From positions 1-64,000 of the forward strand of contig DJTE01000018.1 in NCBI GenBank assembly GCA_002439165.1: a DNA stretch of 64,000 nucleotides, given 5' to 3'. The position numbers were made by a program, and so were the translations under genes. Positions 17,101 to 25,534 of this stretch are shown here, piece by piece; the first letter of the stretch is position 1; the number at the start of each line of letters is the position of its first letter. The notes below the pieces were generated by a model, which worked only from the letters and a program-made list of their open reading frames with translations, was not told the origin of the DNA and searched no databases. This stretch comes from Chryseobacterium indologenes. GTDB taxonomy: Bacteria; Bacteroidota; Bacteroidia; Flavobacteriales; Weeksellaceae.

Positions 17101-19187
17101 ATCATTTTATTCTGTCCAATGGCGCCAGCGAGATTGCCCTTCAATCGGAGACACAAAACCCGGAAAGTCCGCTGAATGTCGCCCTCAAAGATTTTAAAAT
17201 TGAAACGATAACGGAACTGATTAAAAAAGATACGGTTCTGGCCCGTGGTACCATCAACGGAACGACCCAGCTTCGCAATCTGACCAAAAATATGAACTTC
17301 ACTTCGGATCTTAATGTATCTGATCTTATCGTTTACGGAAGCCCGGTAGGAAATCTTGCGGTAAAAGTGAACAATACTTCACCGAATATTTTAAATGCCG
17401 ATATTGCCCTTTCCGGAAATGACAATGATGTAAAAATCCTGGGCGACTATAATACTTCTGCCAGCACATTTGACCTGAACATGGCCATCAACCGCATCCA
17501 GATGAAGAGTATTCAGGGCTTCTCCATGAATGCCATCACAAATACGGAAGGCTATCTTTCCGGGAATTTAAAGATCACCGGAACCGCCGATAAACCGAAT
17601 ATTTCAGGTAAAGTAAAATTCAATGATGCCGGGCTTGAAATTGCCAAAACAGGCAGTGATTTCAGGAAGCTGAATGACGAAATAAACTTTACCAGTCGCG
17701 GCATTGAGTTCAACCGGTTTAAAATCAATGATAAAGACGGTAATTCTTTAGTGGTTAACGGCCAGGTTCTTACCCAGACTTACAGGGATTTTGCCTTTAA
17801 CCTTGATGTGAACGCCAAAGACTTTAAAGTTGTAAATTCCGAGAAATCCAATGATGCAATCATGTATGGTGTTCTTGCTATTGATGCAGGACTTCACATC
17901 CGTGGAAATCTTGATCTGCCGAAAGTAGACGGAAGATTAAGTGTGGCAGATAATACCGATTTTACTTTTGTTCTTCCGCAGTCGAGCCCTTCACTTCAGG
18001 AAAGAGACGGAATCGTTGAATTCATCGATCAGGACCAGGTGGTTCTCAACAAAACCATCAAGGCTGATTCTCTTAATGCACAGAGCCGTATTAAAGGAAT
18101 GGACGTGAGTGTAAATATTGAAGTGAGCAAGGAGGCCAAACTGTCAATCATTATTGACAAAGCCAACGGAGATTTTGTACAGCTTCAGGGGGAAGCCGAA
18201 CTAACCGGAGGCATTGATCCTTCGGGAAAAACAACCCTTGTAGGAGTGTATGAAGTGGAAAAAGGAAGCTATGATCTTTCTGTAAGTTTCCTTAAGCGTA
18301 AGTTTGATATCCAGAAAGGCAGTACCATTACCTGGACCGGAGAACCTACGATGGCTCAGATGGATATCACCGCCGTCTATAAAACAGAAGCTCCTCCGAT
18401 TGATCTTGTGGAGCAGCAGATCAGTGGTGAAGCTGCCTCTACGATGAATCAGTACAAACAGAGAATTCCGTTCAATACTTTATTAAAGATGAAAGGGGAA
18501 CTTCTGAAACCACAACTGAGCTTTGACATTACCACGGACGAAAAAAACAACGCGATTTCATCCAATGTAAAAGATGTTATCGACCAGAAGCTTATCCAGC
18601 TCAGAACTCAGGAATCCGAACTGAATAAACAGGTTTTCGCATTGCTTCTTCTGAACCGTTTCATTGGTGAAAATCCATTTGAAAGCGGTGCCGGGATGTC
18701 GGCAGAAACAATGGCAAGACAGAGTGTGAGCAAGATCCTCTCCCAGCAGCTGAACAATCTTGCAGCCGGGCTGATCAAAGGGGTGGATTTAAACTTCGGA
18801 CTGGATTCTTCGGAGGATTATTCTACCGGACAAAAGAATACGAGAACCGACCTGAATGTAGATATCAGTAAAAAACTACTGAACGACAGGCTGAAAGTAA
18901 CCGTAGGAAGTAATTTCGGACTGGAAGGACAGGCACGGCAGAATGAAAATATGACGAATATTGCCGGCAATGTTTCCGTAGATTACAGCCTTTCCAAAGA
19001 CGGAAGATATATGCTGCGCGCTTACCGCAAGGACGAATATCAGGTGGCTCTTCAGGGACAGATCATAGAAACCGGAGTTGGATTTATCATTACCCTGGAT
19101 TACGACAAATTCCGTGAGATCTTCCAGAAAACCAGAGATAAAAAAACGAAAAAGAATCAGAATAATCAAGTTGTAGAATTTAAGTAA
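14160..19187 (+). CDS. tamB: TamB-like translocation/assembly module protein
   Basis: This 1675-residue protein is predicted to bridge the inner membrane and the outer membrane. It has an N-terminal anchor (IVITFISILVLLTLLILSL), a long repetitive beta-rich body as in AsmA/TamB proteins, and a C-terminal DUF490 region (GELLKPQLSFDITTDEK, then FALLLLNRFIGENPFESG). Family members help insert outer-membrane proteins or move phospholipids between membranes. The start must be TTG at 14160: TGA lies in frame at 14142, and the next Met is over 50 residues in, beyond the anchor. The stop TAA overlaps the ATG of tamL, indicating translational coupling. Confidence 0.9.
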   Translation: MKLKINTRKILKRIVITFISILVLLTLLILSLRLPAVQNFIKDKLVVYLEKKIKTKVSLEKVYLGFPNSLVMQNLYLKGQDVDTLLAVRKLDVGLNMLKLINSTADITSVDLEGARANVVRRPDGSFNFDYIINAFATSDKEESPSKPFIISLDKINLKDIGVTFNDRQSRNDIKVYFKSFDTRVKTFDLNKNTYAVNDINLDGLKLKLKQDLIEEVSKKVEKKVDSLNDKKPMNIGLRGIKLTNFDIDYGDDNSKTFAKVLFKELSTKVNKLDLENNAYHISDVVLSGADIHANLYLPAQNTNPKNTKEPEISKVSDKDKAMKIILGKLVLNDVKAVYNNTAIAPTKSGMDFNHLNFSTMNVEVRSFKMENNTFAGTVNSAEIQESRGLNIQKFNTDFVYAEKEAYLKDLYLQTPKTILRDEVILNYDSLEQLTSNPGAVKIAANIKDSKIGFSDILNIVPTLRSTVPFNKYPNAVLNVNANVKGSVNDLLIRNLKVSGLDQLRVAASGRIRNAMNPDQLYYDLRIGEFSAEAKTVFNLVPKNTIPSTISLPSHFSIKGNAKGTTKVIKTDLNLYSTLGNAAVAADVDMSRKNYERYNVKANLQAVQIGKIIQNKDIGPVTAQISAKGESFDFKNANADLKGHVASAVYKGYRYQNMDLTGTIKKGAYHIILNSKDPNANLNLTASGIYDDKNPTVKVNGEVIKLDVNKLGFYEKPMIIAGKIDGDFTNLDPNNLNGYLNLKDFAFSDTKEVYPVQEVNVKASSTQDSTRIIFNSQIADVSLKGKYKLTQIFGSLTQTINQYYQFQKPGKTEKVDPGQFFTFSAKIKNDDLIRKFVPELKSFETINLTGNYDADSQKIEIDGAIPQLLYGENTIENATLKVTNENQALQYGLNVAALKSSSFTLNKISINGDVADNIINYNITTKDAKDATQFLIAGNAKSLNDITEISLKPDGLKLNYADWNVAENNKIQISSKGILADHFILSNGASEIALQSETQNPESPLNVALKDFKIETITELIKKDTVLARGTINGTTQLRNLTKNMNFTSDLNVSDLIVYGSPVGNLAVKVNNTSPNILNADIALSGNDNDVKILGDYNTSASTFDLNMAINRIQMKSIQGFSMNAITNTEGYLSGNLKITGTADKPNISGKVKFNDAGLEIAKTGSDFRKLNDEINFTSRGIEFNRFKINDKDGNSLVVNGQVLTQTYRDFAFNLDVNAKDFKVVNSEKSNDAIMYGVLAIDAGLHIRGNLDLPKVDGRLSVADNTDFTFVLPQSSPSLQERDGIVEFIDQDQVVLNKTIKADSLNAQSRIKGMDVSVNIEVSKEAKLSIIIDKANGDFVQLQGEAELTGGIDPSGKTTLVGVYEVEKGSYDLSVSFLKRKFDIQKGSTITWTGEPTMAQMDITAVYKTEAPPIDLVEQQISGEAASTMNQYKQRIPFNTLLKMKGELLKPQLSFDITTDEKNNAISSNVKDVIDQKLIQLRTQESELNKQVFALLLLNRFIGENPFESGAGMSAETMARQSVSKILSQQLNNLAAGLIKGVDLNFGLDSSEDYSTGQKNTRTDLNVDISKKLLNDRLKVTVGSNFGLEGQARQNENMTNIAGNVSVDYSLSKDGRYMLRAYRKDEYQVALQGQIIETGVGFIITLDYDKFREIFQKTRDKKTKKNQNNQVVEFK

Positions 19188-21514
19188 TGAATCGTACCTT
19201 CCATACCTATTGTAAATATCTGTTGATTTCAGGACTGACATCAACGGTCATTTCCTGCAGCAATACCAGATTTCTGAAAGAGGGCCAGATGCTCTACACA
19301 GGCGCTGAAGTAAAGATTGAAAACGACACAATTCCCAAAAAGGAAAAGAAAGAACTTCAGGCTGCCCTGGAAGCCAATCTTACGCCCAAACCCAATTCTA
19401 CATTTTTGGGTATGCGTCCCAAGCTGTATTTTTATAATATTGCCAAAGAGCCTAAAAAGGATAAGGGCTTTAATTACTGGCTTAAATATAAAGTGGGGGA
19501 AAAGCCTGTACTGCTAGGGGATGTAGACCGTGAATTCAATAAAGATATTATTGAGAATTATTCTGAAAACAAAGGATATTTCAATGCTAAAGCCACTTAT
19601 GATACCGTTTCGAAAAATAAGAAAGCCCAGGTCATCTATAAGGTAAGACCGGGTGCCAGATATAAAGTGGAAGGAGTAAAGTTCCAGAAAGATTCAACAC
19701 TGGTTAATCAGGAAATTCAGGGTATAGCGGATAAAACTTTTCTCAAAAACGGCAGACCTTTTGATCTGGATGTCATCAAGGCTGAACGTGAAAGGATTGA
19801 CAATGGTTTAAAAGAGAGAGGTTTTTACTATTTCCATCCTGACAATATCATTGTACAGGCAGACAGCACTGTAAGCAAGAATCATAAAGTTGAGCTGAAT
19901 GTAAAACTGAAAGACAATACTCCTGATCTGGCCAAGCAACAGTTCAGCATTGACCGGGTGGTGGTATTTCCTAATTATAATATTCAGGATGTAAGAGACG
20001 GAAAGTATTCCATTCCGATGGATCAGGATTCTCTTTCCAAATATGCTTTTGATGACATTTACGTTATTGATCCGCAGCACAAGTTCAAACCGAAAATCTT
20101 CGACAGGGCTTTGTACTTTAAAAAAGGTGATCTTTACAACCGTTCCAATCACAATCTTACTTTAAACCGGCTAATCAGTCTCGGTGTTTTCAAATTTGTA
20201 AAAAATGAATTTATTGTTTCGGATTCACTGAATCATAAGTTTGATGCTTATTATTTACTGACGCCAAGACAGATTCAGTCACTCCGTCTGGAAGCACTCG
20301 GAAGAACCAATTCTGCCAACTACGCCGGTAGTGAGCTTAACCTTAACTGGACCCACAGAAATTTCTTCCGCGGAGCTGAACAGTTCAAAGCCGCCATTTA
20401 CGGAGCCTTTGATTTCCAGATGGGCGGCCCTGAAAATGCCAATAATATTTTCCGTGGAGGGGCAAATGTACAGCTTTCCATTCCGAGAATCGTGGCACCG
20501 TTCCGTTTTCATTCTTCCAGCGAGTTTGTTCCGAGAACGAATATTTCTTTAGGATATGAATTCCAGAACCGGACAAAATATTATACGCTTAATAATTTCA
20601 CCGGATCATTCGGATATGTGTGGAAAGAAAATGCGAGAAAAGAACATGAACTGAAAGTGATTGACATTACCCTGGTATCTCCGGCTAAGGTTACGGCTGA
20701 ATATGATTCAATTTCAAGAAATAATCCGGCCATGCAGCGTATTGTACAGAAACAGCTGATTTTTGGCCCTACCTATTCTTATACCTATACGAATACAATG
20801 TATCCGAAAAAGAATACGGTTTATTATAAAGGAACCCTTGATCTTGCAGGAAATATTACCGGACTGGTTACCGGAGCCGACGTGAAAAAAGATAAGGAAA
20901 AAAAGATTTTTGGAATTCCTTTCAGCCAATATGTAAAGATTGAAAACGACTTCAGGTTTTATCATAAATTCACTGAAAAGTCATCACTTGCCACCCGTTT
21001 TATAGGAGGAATTGCCTATCCTTACGGCAACTCGGAATTCATTCCTTTCTCCAAGCAGTTTTTCTCGGGGGGGAGCAACAGTATAAGAGCTTTCCGTGCA
21101 AGAACCTTAGGACCGGGAAGTTTTGATCCGAGAACGATAGAGGAAGGAACGTATTTTGATCAGTCCGGAGATATTAAGCTGGAATTAAATGCCGAATACC
21201 GCGCAAACCTCTATAAATTTTTAAATGCAGCCGTGTTTGTGGATGCCGGAAATATCTGGCTGATCAACAATGACGATAAAAGACCGGGAGCCAAATTTTC
21301 AAAAGATTTTTTAAATGAGGTTGCCGTAGGAGCCGGAGTGGGTCTGAGACTTGATTTTTCCATATTAATTTTAAGGCTTGACCTGGCTATGCCGTTGAGG
21401 GTTCCTTATTATGAAAAGGGAGACCGCTGGGCGTTTGATAAAATCAATTTCGGAGACCCGGCCTGGAGAAAAGATAATCTTGTACTGAATATAGCCATCG
21501 GATATCCTTTTTAA
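19187..21514 (+). CDS. tamL: TamL-like outer-membrane lipoprotein, BamA/TamA superfamily
   Basis: The 775-residue protein is an outer-membrane barrel with POTRA-type repeats. A lipoprotein signal ends in the lipobox VISC, giving an acylated cysteine typical of TamL in Bacteroidota. POTRA domains span about residues 30-350 (GDVDREFNKDIIENYSENKGY). The barrel follows, with the surface-antigen motifs FSGGSNSIRAFRARTLGPGS and GDIKLELNAEYRANL. It overlaps the tamB stop by one base, so the pair should act as one complex. Confidence 0.9.
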   Translation: MNRTFHTYCKYLLISGLTSTVISCSNTRFLKEGQMLYTGAEVKIENDTIPKKEKKELQAALEANLTPKPNSTFLGMRPKLYFYNIAKEPKKDKGFNYWLKYKVGEKPVLLGDVDREFNKDIIENYSENKGYFNAKATYDTVSKNKKAQVIYKVRPGARYKVEGVKFQKDSTLVNQEIQGIADKTFLKNGRPFDLDVIKAERERIDNGLKERGFYYFHPDNIIVQADSTVSKNHKVELNVKLKDNTPDLAKQQFSIDRVVVFPNYNIQDVRDGKYSIPMDQDSLSKYAFDDIYVIDPQHKFKPKIFDRALYFKKGDLYNRSNHNLTLNRLISLGVFKFVKNEFIVSDSLNHKFDAYYLLTPRQIQSLRLEALGRTNSANYAGSELNLNWTHRNFFRGAEQFKAAIYGAFDFQMGGPENANNIFRGGANVQLSIPRIVAPFRFHSSSEFVPRTNISLGYEFQNRTKYYTLNNFTGSFGYVWKENARKEHELKVIDITLVSPAKVTAEYDSISRNNPAMQRIVQKQLIFGPTYSYTYTNTMYPKKNTVYYKGTLDLAGNITGLVTGADVKKDKEKKIFGIPFSQYVKIENDFRFYHKFTEKSSLATRFIGGIAYPYGNSEFIPFSKQFFSGGSNSIRAFRARTLGPGSFDPRTIEEGTYFDQSGDIKLELNAEYRANLYKFLNAAVFVDAGNIWLINNDDKRPGAKFSKDFLNEVAVGAGVGLRLDFSILILRLDLAMPLRVPYYEKGDRWAFDKINFGDPAWRKDNLVLNIAIGYPF

Positions 21515-21515
21515 T

Positions 21516-22445
21516 ATGGTCAGGAATATGAAATTTTTCTGGGAAGTTCTTCAGGAGACCTTCGCCGAATGGAATAAGTCTTCCGCATCAAAAGATTCGG
21601 CAAGCCTGGCTTATTATGCAATCTTTTCTATCCCGGGATTACTGATCATTATTATCTGGATTGCGGGGAATTTCTTTGGTGAAGAAGCTATTCGTGGTGA
21701 GATCAGCCATCAGATCAGCGGTATTATGGGTGCAGATGTTGCCAAAAGTATTGAAAATATGATTGCCGGTGCCCTCATCGACAAACAGAATTTTGTGATG
21801 AAAGCCGTAGGAGTGGGATCACTCGTTTATGGTTCCACAACTCTGTTTTTCCAACTGCAGCACTCCCTGAACAGTTTATGGGATATACAGTCTGCACCTA
21901 AAAAAGCTCTCGTGAAATTTCTTCTGGACAGGGCCAATTCATTAGGAATGATCCTTATTCTGGGTTTTTTACTGATGATCACGATGATCCTTTCTTCACT
22001 CATCAGTGTGTTTAATAAGTTAATCACCCAATACTTCGGCTTTGAAACCTATATGCTGGTGGAAACTGTGAATTTTGCGGCAGGGTTTGGTTTTGTTATG
22101 CTTCTTTTTGCCCTGATGTTTAAAGTTCTCCCTGATGTAAAAGTAAGCTGGAAACCGGTATGGAAAGGAGCTTTCCTTACGGCTGTACTGTTCACTCTGG
22201 GAAAATTTTTATTAAGTCTTTATTTCGGAACGGCAAAACCTACTTCCGCTTTCGGAACGGCAGGAACTGTGATCTTAATTATGATGTGGATCAATTATTC
22301 GTGTATGCTGGTTTTCTTTGGAGCAGAATTTACTAAAGTTTACGCTTATAAAAAAGGCTATACCATTGTTCCGTCAAAACATGCCAAATGGAGTGATGCG
22401 AAGCTGTATGAGGATAGGATGAAAAATGAAAATCTGGGAACTTGA
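21516..22445 (+). CDS. YihY/BrkB-family membrane protein
   Basis: The 309-residue inner-membrane protein has six predicted helices and family features: ASKDSASLAYYAIFSIPGLL at the N-terminus, YGSTTLFFQLQHSLNSLWDI in the middle, and GAEFTKVYA near the end. YihY/BrkB proteins were once taken for ribonuclease BN and now have no agreed role; transport is suspected. The gene starts one base after the tamL stop and so is the third gene of the tamB operon, which suggests an envelope role. Confidence 0.88.
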   Translation: MVRNMKFFWEVLQETFAEWNKSSASKDSASLAYYAIFSIPGLLIIIIWIAGNFFGEEAIRGEISHQISGIMGADVAKSIENMIAGALIDKQNFVMKAVGVGSLVYGSTTLFFQLQHSLNSLWDIQSAPKKALVKFLLDRANSLGMILILGFLLMITMILSSLISVFNKLITQYFGFETYMLVETVNFAAGFGFVMLLFALMFKVLPDVKVSWKPVWKGAFLTAVLFTLGKFLLSLYFGTAKPTSAFGTAGTVILIMMWINYSCMLVFFGAEFTKVYAYKKGYTIVPSKHAKWSDAKLYEDRMKNENLGT

Positions 22446-22592
22446 GGGTTTGATATTTTTAGATGGACTGAAGCCCGTCTTTATTGAATAAAGAGGTTAT
22501 AATCTGGCTGGCTGTCCTGATTTTTTATATCGGAGGACTTTCTTTTCCAAATGAGCTGAAGCTCCGTTTTGATTGTCTTTTAATCAATAAAA

Positions 22593-22619
22593 AAACCTCC
22601 CGGAATATCCAGGAGGTTT
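22593..22619 (-). terminator. Terminator of argS
   Basis: AAACCTCC at 22593-22600 pairs with GGAGGTTT at 22612-22619. The A-run just left of it becomes a U tail on the minus strand, directly after the argS stop. It may also halt the convergent plus-strand operon. Confidence 0.8.
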
Positions 22620-22625
22620 GTGTAT

Positions 22626-24719
22626 TTACATTCTGTTTACGGTTCCTATTCCGAGAAGGGCCAGCGATTTTTTGATGGTCTTCGCGGTAAGATCCGATAA
22701 ATTCAGACGGAATTTTTTCTGGGCTTCATCTTCAAGCTTCAGAATAATATTACTTTGATAGAACGAGTTATAAGATTTAACCAGGTCATATACATAATTG
22801 GCTACCAGTGCAGGGCTTAAAGCTTCTGCAGCTTTTGTCACTACTGTTTTGTAATTGGCAAGAAGCATGATAAGTTCTTTTTCATATTCATTTAAAGTTA
22901 CTTCTGCAATTTCTGTATAATCTCCTTCCGCTTTTGACAGCAAAGACTGAATACGGGCATAGGTATAAAGAATAAACGGCCCTGTATTTCCCGAAAATTC
23001 TACACTTTCGTCAGGGTTAAATAACATTTTTTTCTTTGGATCTACTTTCAGCATGAAATATTTAAGAGCCGCCAATCCGATAACTTCATAAGAGGTTTCT
23101 TTTTCTTCATCAGAAAGACCTTCCAGTTTTCCCAGTTCTATGGTAATTGATTTTGCGGTCTCATACATTTCCTGCATCAGATCATCTGCATCTACCACGG
23201 TACCTTCACGGGACTTCATTTTGCCTTCAGGAAGTTCTACCATCCCATAAGAAAGGTGATATAAATGATCTGCCCATTCATAGCCTAATTTTTTCAGGAT
23301 TTTAAATAAAACCTGGAAATGGTAATCCTGTTCGTTTCCAACGGTATAGATCAGTTTTTGGATGTCATTATCTTTAAAACGCTCTACGGCTGTTCCTAAA
23401 TCCTGTGTCATATAAACTGAAGTACCGTCTGAACGTAATAACAGTTTCTGATCAAGACCTTCATCGGTAAGATCGCACCAAACCGAGCCGTCTTCTTTCT
23501 GATATAAAACTCCTTTATCCAGTCCTGCCTGGATAAGATCTTTTCCCAGAATATAAGTATTACTTTCGTACTGCACCTGGTCGAAGTCAACTCCTAATCT
23601 CTTATAGGTTTCATTGAATCCTTTATATACCCAGGAATTCATTTCTTTCCAGAGATTTCTTACCGTCTGGTCTCCGTCTTCCCAATCCACAAGCATTTTC
23701 TGAGCTTCTTTCATTACTTCTGTAAGAGGTTTGCAGATCTCTTTAAGATTAGATTTTTCAGCTTCAAGTTTAGCTTCAGCTTCTAAAACATCTTTGAAAA
23801 TAGCAAGGAACGTATTTCCTTGTTTTTTGATCAATTCAATTTCTTCTTTTTCTTCTTCTTTTACGGCTTTTACTGCTAAACCAGGTATTTTGGATAGAAG
23901 CAGATCATTTTCCAAAGCGTCCTTTAAATGAATCTCAAACTGAGGATGAAGATTGGAAACTTCACTGTAATCCAGGCTGTCAATCAGTTCTTTTTTATTT
24001 GTCTCAAGGATATCTATTTTATCATTTAATTTGGCAACTTCTGCTTTTTTGTTGGTATCAAAAGTGTCAAAATTATTCTTTCTAAAGTCTTTATAAATAA
24101 TATTGACCTGTCTTTTCAGCTCTTTATCAAATTCTACGTAATAGTTCCCGACAAATTTGTCTCCTTTGGTATGGGTGGTTTCCGGAGTTTCTCCATTTCC
24201 GAATTTTTCCCATGCCAGCATGGATTTACAGATATGAATCCCCCTGTCGTTGATGATCTGGGTTTTAATCACATCATATCCGGCTTCTTTTAAAATCTGT
24301 GCTACGGAGAAGCCCAAAAGGTTATTTCTGATATGCCCCAGGTGAAGCGGTTTATTGGTATTCGGTGAAGAATATTCCACCATTACGGTAGAATTTTTCT
24401 TTTCTATGGTATCAATATTTCTGTTTACAGATCTGAAATTATCTACCAATAAACGGTTATTCACTTTAACGTTAAGGAAACCTTTTACCACATTGAAGCT
24501 TTCAAAAAGGTCGGTCTGCTCCGTTAAAGCTTCCCCTAATTCTACCCCGATACTTTCAGGATTTTTCTTCAGCTGTTTTACCAGTGGAAATGTTACAATG
24601 GTAAAATCGCCTTCAAATTCTGTTTTATTTTCCTGAACTTCCAGATTGATGTCTTTTAGCTGGTATACATTTAAAATGACTTCCGAAAGTTTTTCTTCTA
24701 TATTATTTTTAATATTCAT
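22626..24719 (-). CDS. argS: Arginyl-tRNA synthetase
   Basis: The class I synthetase charges tRNA-Arg in the cytosol. The 697-residue protein shows the ArgS N-terminal domain, the HIGH-type motif in SSPNTNKPLHLGHIRNN at about residue 113, a KMSKS-like loop as GKMKSREGTVVDADDL, and the alpha-helical anticodon-binding domain ending LALLGI. An insertion of about 120 lysine/glutamate-rich residues follows the HIGH region and makes it longer than the 577-residue E. coli enzyme. A terminator lies just downstream. Confidence 0.97.
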   Translation of the reverse strand: MNIKNNIEEKLSEVILNVYQLKDINLEVQENKTEFEGDFTIVTFPLVKQLKKNPESIGVELGEALTEQTDLFESFNVVKGFLNVKVNNRLLVDNFRSVNRNIDTIEKKNSTVMVEYSSPNTNKPLHLGHIRNNLLGFSVAQILKEAGYDVIKTQIINDRGIHICKSMLAWEKFGNGETPETTHTKGDKFVGNYYVEFDKELKRQVNIIYKDFRKNNFDTFDTNKKAEVAKLNDKIDILETNKKELIDSLDYSEVSNLHPQFEIHLKDALENDLLLSKIPGLAVKAVKEEEKEEIELIKKQGNTFLAIFKDVLEAEAKLEAEKSNLKEICKPLTEVMKEAQKMLVDWEDGDQTVRNLWKEMNSWVYKGFNETYKRLGVDFDQVQYESNTYILGKDLIQAGLDKGVLYQKEDGSVWCDLTDEGLDQKLLLRSDGTSVYMTQDLGTAVERFKDNDIQKLIYTVGNEQDYHFQVLFKILKKLGYEWADHLYHLSYGMVELPEGKMKSREGTVVDADDLMQEMYETAKSITIELGKLEGLSDEEKETSYEVIGLAALKYFMLKVDPKKKMLFNPDESVEFSGNTGPFILYTYARIQSLLSKAEGDYTEIAEVTLNEYEKELIMLLANYKTVVTKAAEALSPALVANYVYDLVKSYNSFYQSNIILKLEDEAQKKFRLNLSDLTAKTIKKSLALLGIGTVNRM

Positions 24720-24802
24720 GTCTGTATTGATTTTTCCAAAGGCTTATATGGAATCGCCTTATCTGATCTCAAAATTTTGAAATACAAATTTAGTGAAATA
24801 AA

Positions 24803-24825
24803 AAAGACTTCATTACGAAGTCTTT
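24803..24825 (-). terminator. Terminator of the bacteriocin-like peptide gene
   Basis: AAAGACTTC and GAAGTCTTT form a perfect 9-bp stem with a 5-nt loop. The adjoining A-run gives a U tail on the minus strand, ending 11 bp beyond the small gene's stop. Confidence 0.78.
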
Positions 24826-24836
24826 AAATTTTTGAT

Positions 24837-24962
24837 TTAAGGATTAAGGCAGCCGTCATCCCATCTTTTGCATCTCCTCAGAACCGGATCCCAGTTTAAA
24901 CAACAGAGTGGAGCCTGTCCTCCATGAACTTTTTTCAGTTCTGTTTTGTTCAGTTTTTTCAT
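24837..24962 (-). CDS. Bacteriocin-like double-glycine leader microprotein
   Basis: A 41-codon ORF (MKKLNKTELKKVHGG, then the rest) has the layout of peptides with a double-glycine leader. The charged leader KTELKKVHGG ends in Gly-Gly at residues 14-15 and would leave a 26-residue core. The core holds four cysteines (CC at 20-21, C31, C38) and three tryptophan/aromatic positions. Small proteins annotated as bacteriocin-like are widespread in Chryseobacterium. The gene has its own terminator. No C39-peptidase transporter or modification enzyme is nearby, so export would rely on a distant system. Antibacterial activity is unproven. Confidence 0.68.
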   Translation of the reverse strand: MKKLNKTELKKVHGGQAPLCCLNWDPVLRRCKRWDDGCLNP

Positions 24963-25010
24963 ATGTTTTTTGCCGGATTATTATTTCTGAGAAATTTCAC
25001 TTAATAAAAA

Positions 25011-25028
25011 AACCGCCCGCAGGCGGTT
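25011..25028 (-). terminator. Terminator of the lipocalin-like lipoprotein gene
   Basis: AACCGCC-CGCA-GGCGGTT forms a 7-bp GC-rich stem; the A-run at 25004-25010 gives the U tail on the minus strand. The core is almost identical to hairpins at 30331 and 35369. Confidence 0.85.
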
Positions 25029-25035
25029 TTATCTG

Positions 25036-25485
25036 TTATAATTCACGTTTAAAAACTAAGACTGCCTCGTCATTTCCAGGCTGATTATCTAAGTTTTTAC
25101 TATTATCACGAATTCTAAGTTCGGTTGTTGAATAGGTTTTGATTTCTTTTCTCATGGTTTTATCTACTCCCCCATCGGTATATTCAAGAGTGAGAACGTT
25201 ATACAATTTGTCATAGCTCCACTTTCCTGAGAAAGAATCAACCAGTGTACAGGCATCCGAAGTTGTTGAAGATTCGTATCTGTCATAAGCTCCGGAAAAG
25301 TCACTGTTAATTACAATCAACCCTTTATCTTCACAATCATTCAGCATAATATTTTTACCTCTGAATTCATATTTATATGGTCTCCATGTTCCATTAACAG
25401 TTACCACTTCTTCAACACTGTTCTCATTATCACTGGAGCAAGAGATTACTCCCATTAAAAGAAAAATTCCAATAAAATATTTCAT
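25036..25485 (-). CDS. Lipocalin-like lipoprotein
   Basis: The 149-residue protein has a lipoprotein signal with lipobox GVISC (Cys16), then an acidic linker. The body reads NGTWRPYKYEFRGK and later FSGKWSYDKLYNVLTLEY, ending in VLVFKREL. The GxW start and strand pattern are typical of the small lipocalin-like domains of Bacteroidota lipoproteins. Two cysteines (NDCEDKG and DACTLV) might form a disulfide. The function is unknown. It stands alone, with its own terminator. Confidence 0.6.
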   Translation of the reverse strand: MKYFIGIFLLMGVISCSSDNENSVEEVVTVNGTWRPYKYEFRGKNIMLNDCEDKGLIVINSDFSGAYDRYESSTTSDACTLVDSFSGKWSYDKLYNVLTLEYTDGGVDKTMRKEIKTYSTTELRIRDNSKNLDNQPGNDEAVLVFKREL

Positions 25486-25534
25486 AAAATAAATTTTTGC
25501 GGCAAAATATTTGTCCGACGATTATTAGTTTAGT

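Noticed and set aside
22484..22675. 63-codon plus-strand ORF after the yihY-like gene
   Set aside because: It runs through the argS terminator hairpin into argS on the other strand. A short hydrophobic start is not enough support.
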